64,000 nucleotides of DNA from Eucommia ulmoides. Its lineage: Eukaryota > Streptophyta > Magnoliopsida > Garryales > Eucommiaceae. Numbering within the stretch: position 1 is the stretch's first letter; each line of letters begins with the position of its first letter. Shown here one piece after another: positions 59,929-64,000 of the stretch. A model generated the notes under the pieces. It searched no databases, was not told where the DNA came from, and saw only the letters and a list, made by a program, of their open reading frames with translations. Both the position numbers and the translations under genes were made by a program. The stretch is taken from contig CM028327.1 in the NCBI GenBank assembly GCA_016647705.1, positions 42,286,017 to 42,350,016 on the forward strand. The letters run 5' to 3'.

Positions 59929-61329
59929 TGATGAGTGGTTTATTTATCAACAAATTAAGTACTTTTATATTTAAATATTTGTATGTTTTTAAGCACTTTT
60001 ACTGTTTTAGTATGTTTTTGTGTTGTTTGGTAAGTTTTTGAATAAAATGGTGAAATTGTGCAAAATCGGTATAGGTGCTGTAACTTCAAGGCCAATTTTG
60101 AACACTATTCCATTCGATTTTTGGATAACTCAAAACATGCAAGTTATATATATTTTTCTTCGCTTTTCACAGGTTTTTGAATCACCTAAATCGGAGTTCG
60201 AACGAAGAAGTTACAGCTAAAACAAGAAAGCGTGTCACCGCCGCGGCGGTAAAACATCAGAAAGTTTGTAACGGCTCTGCACTTCCACCGCCGCGGCCGT
60301 AACCTCTGCGCCAGTTTAGATATTATTTTAGATATTTTAGGATATTTTGATCCCATTTTCTCCTCTTCTCTTCTCCATTCGGCCAACACACTTCTATAGA
60401 CCTTAGGAGGAGAGTGGAGAGTGTTTTTGGGGAGCTCAATCAATTCCTAAGGAGAAAAACACAAAGCAACGAAGGAGAAGCGATCTTGGAACATTCTTAG
60501 CGAGAAATCTTTGGACTACGGCTAGTTTCTCTCGTTTTTCTCTTCATCTCTTAACTTAAGATTATTGTTTGAGCATGTTTAGCTCGTTTTACATTGTATA
60601 TATGGTTATGGCCGTTAGCTAAACATGGATTGTCGTAGGGATTAACATATATTTATGAAAATGTAATTTGTTTGAGTTTGTGTTTCGTTAATGTGTGTTC
60701 TTTATAATTTCGATTGTGTTTATCGTTCTTGTATTGATTATATGCTTAGAATGATATATAGAGAATACGGGGTTTGACACTCGGGAGAGGTAACTCCGGA
60801 TTCGGACTAGGTTAAACATAACACGACAATCTAACGACCTGGGAGGACGTTAGAAAGTGTGCAATCAATGACGTTGGAGTGAGACTCACGTGATCTAACG
60901 CCGTTAAGACGTTGAGGGGGACTTATTCGTTGATGCGAAGTCATGTATTTACTCGTTTTACACTCGGGAGAGGTGGCGAGTGAGTTTACGAACCGAGATT
61001 GTCGGATACCCGAACACTGTTAACATAAACTAAAACGAGACCAAACACGTTTTTGTAAACGAAAGTTAATCCCTAGGCAATCTACTTCCCTTAACCGTCT
61101 CATTTTAATATTAGTATAGTTAATTTAATTAGATTAATTAAATTAGTATTAGTATTTAATTATATTCTATTTTTATCGCCTAGATAAAATTAGGTTATAG
61201 TAAACGCGGTAATCAATAATAATCGTAACCAATCCCCGTGGACACGATAATCCTAACTCTCCCACTCTATACTAAAACTTGACCTCGTATACTTGCTAGT
61301 GAAAGTAGCGGCGTATATACGCGCTACCA
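59929..61329 (+). mobile_element. Solo LTR with perfect 5-base duplication
   Basis: The unit begins TGATGAGTGG and ends GCTACCA. GTTTC lies immediately on both sides (59924-59928 and 61330-61334). At 1,401 bp with no internal coding domain, this fits an LTR left by recombination of a full element. It contains two CACCGCCGCGGC-type GC-rich spots (60237-60300), and CATGTTTAGC, TTTGACACTCGGGAGAGG and CAATCCCCGTGGACACGA blocks shared with 11858-12769. It is probably of Ty3-type by general look, but no domain proves that. Confidence 0.9.
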
Positions 61330-61567
61330 GTTTCTGTGCCAATTGGTCGACTGATCTATTGATCGAACCAAAGGAATCAAGTTTTCGGTCCAGATCGGTT
61401 AGCCGATTCATGATTTCATTTAATAGTTGCATGTGACATAGACACTTAAGACGTGGACTTATTGTTGAATCTATGTAAAAACAATCTTGTCCTGGCTTGC
61501 GTAGCACAAGAGTTGGGAGAATGAGCTGACTAGCCTTCGAACGTCTTCCGTAACCTTTTCTTGACAA
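61330..61567 (-). other. Unassigned ORF truncated by the solo LTR
   Basis: A minus-strand frame starts MSRKGYGRRSKASQ and includes LLNEIMNRLTDLDRKLDS, a plausible short helix. It reads straight into the solo LTR at 61329. On the other side of the LTR the frame would stop after about a dozen codons. No family is recognised. The nearby CGGTTAGCCGATTC words link this DNA to the CGGTCAACCGA repeats at 57.8 kb. Confidence 0.3.
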
Positions 61568-62016
61568 CTCTTAGTCTAAAGAAAGAGATAGAGAAAACTA
61601 AATTGTCATTAGGAAAAATCGTCTTCAGTTTAGTAAAGTGACGAAATGACAAAAAATATAATCATTAGAAGGCTATACGCTGAGCACAACCCATTTTTCA
61701 TTCAAAATCGTTAACAATATTTTAATTTTTGCAGGATTGAAACCAATGTGAAATTTGAAGGATCAAATGTGAAATTTGATAAAACTTAGGGTCCACATAG
61801 AAACTCACCCCATACTTTTAGGAGCTAAAAATATATTTTGTTCCACAATGAAAAAAAACAAAAATGAAGGAAATAAAAATAGAAAATAAAAAGAAAATTG
61901 AAGAGGGAGAGAAGGATAATTTGGTAAAAACACCATAGTTTATCTTGAATCACATGGAAGGGTACAAACGTCATTTCGACTTTACGCGATTCAACGAATC
62001 CGTCTTCCTGTTCATC

Positions 62017-62024
62017 TATATAAA
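62017..62024 (+). promoter_or_regulatory. TATA box of the invertase gene
   Basis: TATATAAA is followed by a CT-rich leader (62045-62095) with (CT)n. Confidence 0.65.
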
Positions 62025-62100
62025 CGCCTTCCAACTACCTTTTTCAACCTCCCCATTCTCTGTTCATCCTCAGGCGCTCTCTCTCTCTCATCCAAAAATC

Positions 62101-62291
62101 GTAAGTTAAATCTTTAATTTGTTTTTCCATTTTAATTCGATTTATATTTCTCGTACTAGATTATAGAATTGCATAATTGTATACTTCTAGATTAATTATA
62201 TCTGTTAATTAAGTTTTTTAGCAAAATTAACAGATCGAAAATTGATAGATCTGTATATACATAGCTCAATATACGTAGATTTCATTTCTAG
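62101..62291 (+). other. Probable 5' leader intron of the invertase gene
   Basis: GTAAGT at 62101 is a strong donor, and CATTTCTAG at 62283-62291 is a good acceptor. TTTTTTAG at 62221 is an alternative. Splicing would remove the upstream in-frame ATG at 62242. Confidence 0.45.
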
Positions 62292-62340
62292 GGCAAGATT
62301 TTCGGACCGAGTGAATAAATTCAATTCAAAACTCAAAAAA

Positions 62341-63138
62341 ATGAATACTAGCAGTTGCGTTGGATTATCTACCATGAAGCCGTGTTGTAGGATCCTAATT
62401 AGTGGTAGAAATTCCACGATCTTTGAATATTCGTTCACGAGATGTATTGATTCAGCTGCCGGTAATTTGTCGAAATCACAATCTGGAGTACACAGATCTT
62501 GCCGATTTGGTACCCGCTGTAACAAGATTTTAGGATTTAGTCGTGTGATTGATTCGGATCGGAGAGCTTTTTGTGGTTCTGATTCGAATTGGGGACAATC
62601 TAGGGTTTTCACCAGTTCTAGTTTTGATAAAAGTAGTAGATGTGGATCGTTTAGAGCTAATGTCGCATCGGATTTTAGAAACCATTCGACATCTGCCGAA
62701 TCTCATGTTAATAATGAAAATAGTTTCGAGAGGATTTACATTCAAGGTGGGATGAATGTGAAGCCTCTGGTAATTGAGAGAATAGATCCAGGTCCACAAG
62801 TAGTGGAAGAACAAAAAGACGGCACTGATATAGAAGGTAATTCTTTAGGTGTAAATAATATAGATGAACTAAAGGGTTTAAATGAGCCGAAGATTTCAAA
62901 TCCTAAGAGAGAGTTGTCTGAGGTTGAAAAGGAGGCTTGGAAGTTGCTCCGAGGTGCTGTTGTGAATTATTACGGAAACCCGGTGGGGACAGTCGCGGCT
63001 AATGATCCCGCCGATAATCAGCCTCTAAACTATGATCAAGTCTTCATTCGTGACTTTGTGCCATCTGCTTTTGCGTTCTTGCTCAATGGAGAAGGGGAGA
63101 TTGTTAAGAACTTCTTGCTCCACACGCTGCAGTTGCAG
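62341..63138 (+). CDS. Alkaline/neutral invertase (GH100), organelle-type, exon 1 only
   Basis: The first coding exon encodes 266 residues of a plant alkaline/neutral invertase, which hydrolyses sucrose to glucose and fructose. Start 62341 ([20 protein letters not shown]) matches the conserved N-terminus of the mitochondrial or plastid clade as I recall it. An in-frame ATG at 62242 lies in what looks like a leader intron. The first ~150 residues are rich in Ser/Arg and variable, fitting a transit peptide. The GH100 domain then begins ([55 protein letters not shown]). The exon ends in phase 0 at CAG|GTAATT. The rest of the catalytic domain, starting with the usual SWEKT block, is beyond the right edge. 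Arabidopsis counterparts are A/N-InvA, InvC and InvH; which one cannot be told here. No defect is seen. Confidence 0.92.
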
Positions 63139-63401
63139 GTAATTTACTTGTATGTAGCTTTAATTCATTCAATAATTTAATTGTTCCTGGCTTGCCCTTT
63201 CCGTCCTTTTAATGTGTATTGGTAATAATTTTTGTATTTTGGTGCTCGTTAGTTCATATCTCCTGCATTTTTCAAGTGCTACTGTATGGTTTATGTCATG
63301 GATCGGTATATTTTTCTGTTTGATTCAAGTTGCATTTTGATCAAATCCATTACTCAACGGAATTTTGAAATTGATAGACATTTATGCATTTTGAGGAAGT
63401 T

Positions 63402-63482
63402 GTTTGATTTCAAAAAGGGATTTGTAAAATTTTCTTTTGAATTTTTCTTAAGAAAATTTTACAATTCCCTTTTCGAAATCAA
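63402..63482. mobile_element. Hairpin MITE in invertase intron 1
   Basis: TTTGATTTCAAAAAGGGATT... and ...AATTCCCTTTTCGAAATCAA form arms of about 32 bp with a short AT loop. The SINE starts within a few bases of its right edge. Confidence 0.6.
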
Positions 63483-63486
63483 GAGT

Positions 63487-63650
63487 TTGAGCCTTGGGTA
63501 CAATGTTAAGGTTGCTCCATTGTGACCTGAAGGTCCCGGGTTCATATCTTGGAAACAACCTTTTTATATACAGGGGTAAGGTTGCGTAGATCTAACCCTC
63601 TCTAGATCCCGCAATGGCGGGAGTCTTCGGGGACTGGGTTGCCTTTTTTA
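63487..63650 (+). mobile_element. Au-type tRNA-derived SINE in invertase intron 1
   Basis: GAGCCTTGGGTACAATGTTAAGG and GGTCCCGGGTTCATATC correspond to boxes A and B. The body GGAAACAACC...CAGGGGTAAGGTTGCGTAGA, AGATCCCGCAATGGCGGGAG and GGACTGGGTTGCC, followed by T residues, matches the widespread plant Au SINE as I remember it. AAATCAA occurs close to both ends. Confidence 0.8.
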
Positions 63651-63692
63651 AAATCAAAATCTTCTTTAAATACTTATGCAAATGGACTTTAA

Positions 63693-63826
63693 AGGCGTGT
63701 TTGGGTAAGATATTTCATTTCGAGAAGAGATTTTCAAAATTTTCTTAACTAAATTTTTTATGAAAAATTTACAAATCTTTTCTCGAAATGAAATACCTTC
63801 TTTAAATACCTCCCCTAAACAGAGCA
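63693..63826. mobile_element. Tourist-like MITE in invertase intron 1
   Basis: AGGCGTGTTTGGGTAAGATA and the inverted CCTAAACAGAGCA ends are flanked by TAA (63690-63692 and 63827-63829). Internal arms TTTCATTTCGAGAAGAGATTT and AAATCTTTTCTCGAAATGAAA pair over about 20 bases. 134 bp. The ends resemble the element at 42122-42909. Confidence 0.75.
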
Positions 63827-64000
63827 TAAAGGTTTTTATAACAAGAACTGGCCTTAAATATTAATTTCCTAGTTTTACATTAGCTACCAGTTCCTCTATT
63901 TTTTGTTTTTGTTTTTTTTACTAATGTACGCAAAAGGGTTTTATTCAAACAACCACTGACAAGCTACAAAAATGGGAACCAAAAGAGAACTACATATAAT

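Noticed and set aside
1..64000. CRISPR arrays, bacterial operons or a defence-like gene cluster.
   Set aside because: The sequence is plant nuclear DNA. The repeats are transposon-derived or tandem, without spacer structure, and only three conserved genes are present.

Overview
The window is nuclear DNA from a flowering plant, very probably a eudicot. It is AT-rich and has spliceosomal GT-AG introns, TATA boxes with CT-rich leaders, plant-specific gene families, and a dense layer of plant transposons (Ty1/copia, solo LTRs, hAT and PIF/Harbinger elements, tRNA-derived SINEs). The species cannot be named from the sequence alone. Only three conserved genes are visible, and two of them run off the window.

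Layout. (1) 1-4.7 kb: the 5' end of a minus-strand UPL6-type HECT ubiquitin ligase gene. Three exons are readable, and the 3.1-kb first intron carries a diverged tandem repeat. (2) 4.9-33 kb: a gene desert made of repeats. It includes a decayed copia element (6647-13785) with 5-base target duplications and two foreign LTR insertions inside it, many MITEs, two copies of a tRNA-like SINE, an extremely GC-rich Harbinger-type element, and a hAT element with a Harbinger-type element nested in it. (3) 34-36 kb: an AT-rich diverged tandem array, then the upstream region of a MYB gene. (4) 37.7-39.1 kb: a complete three-exon R2R3-MYB gene of subgroup 20 (MYB108/MYB78 type). About 210 bp past its stop lies a MITE whose interior has expanded to five ~215-bp repeats. 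(5) 40.7-57 kb: more nested MITEs and hAT elements (two with perfect 8-base target duplications), a triplicated ~320-bp unit, a copia 3'-end relic and several unassigned repeat blocks. (6) 57.3-61.4 kb: a probable LTR relic and a clear 1.4-kb solo LTR with a perfect 5-base duplication. (7) 62-64 kb: the promoter, leader and first coding exon of an alkaline/neutral invertase of the organelle-targeted type. Its first intron contains an Au-type SINE and two hairpin MITEs.

The three genes show no functional link to one another. I found no convincing new biological system. The most unusual material is repeat structure: an abundant MITE family whose ends resemble CACTTTGTACCCCT, one copy of which has grown internally next to the MYB gene; two retroelement LTRs of one family in different states; and several short tandem arrays of unknown origin. 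All family names come from recognising motifs by eye. No database search was run.
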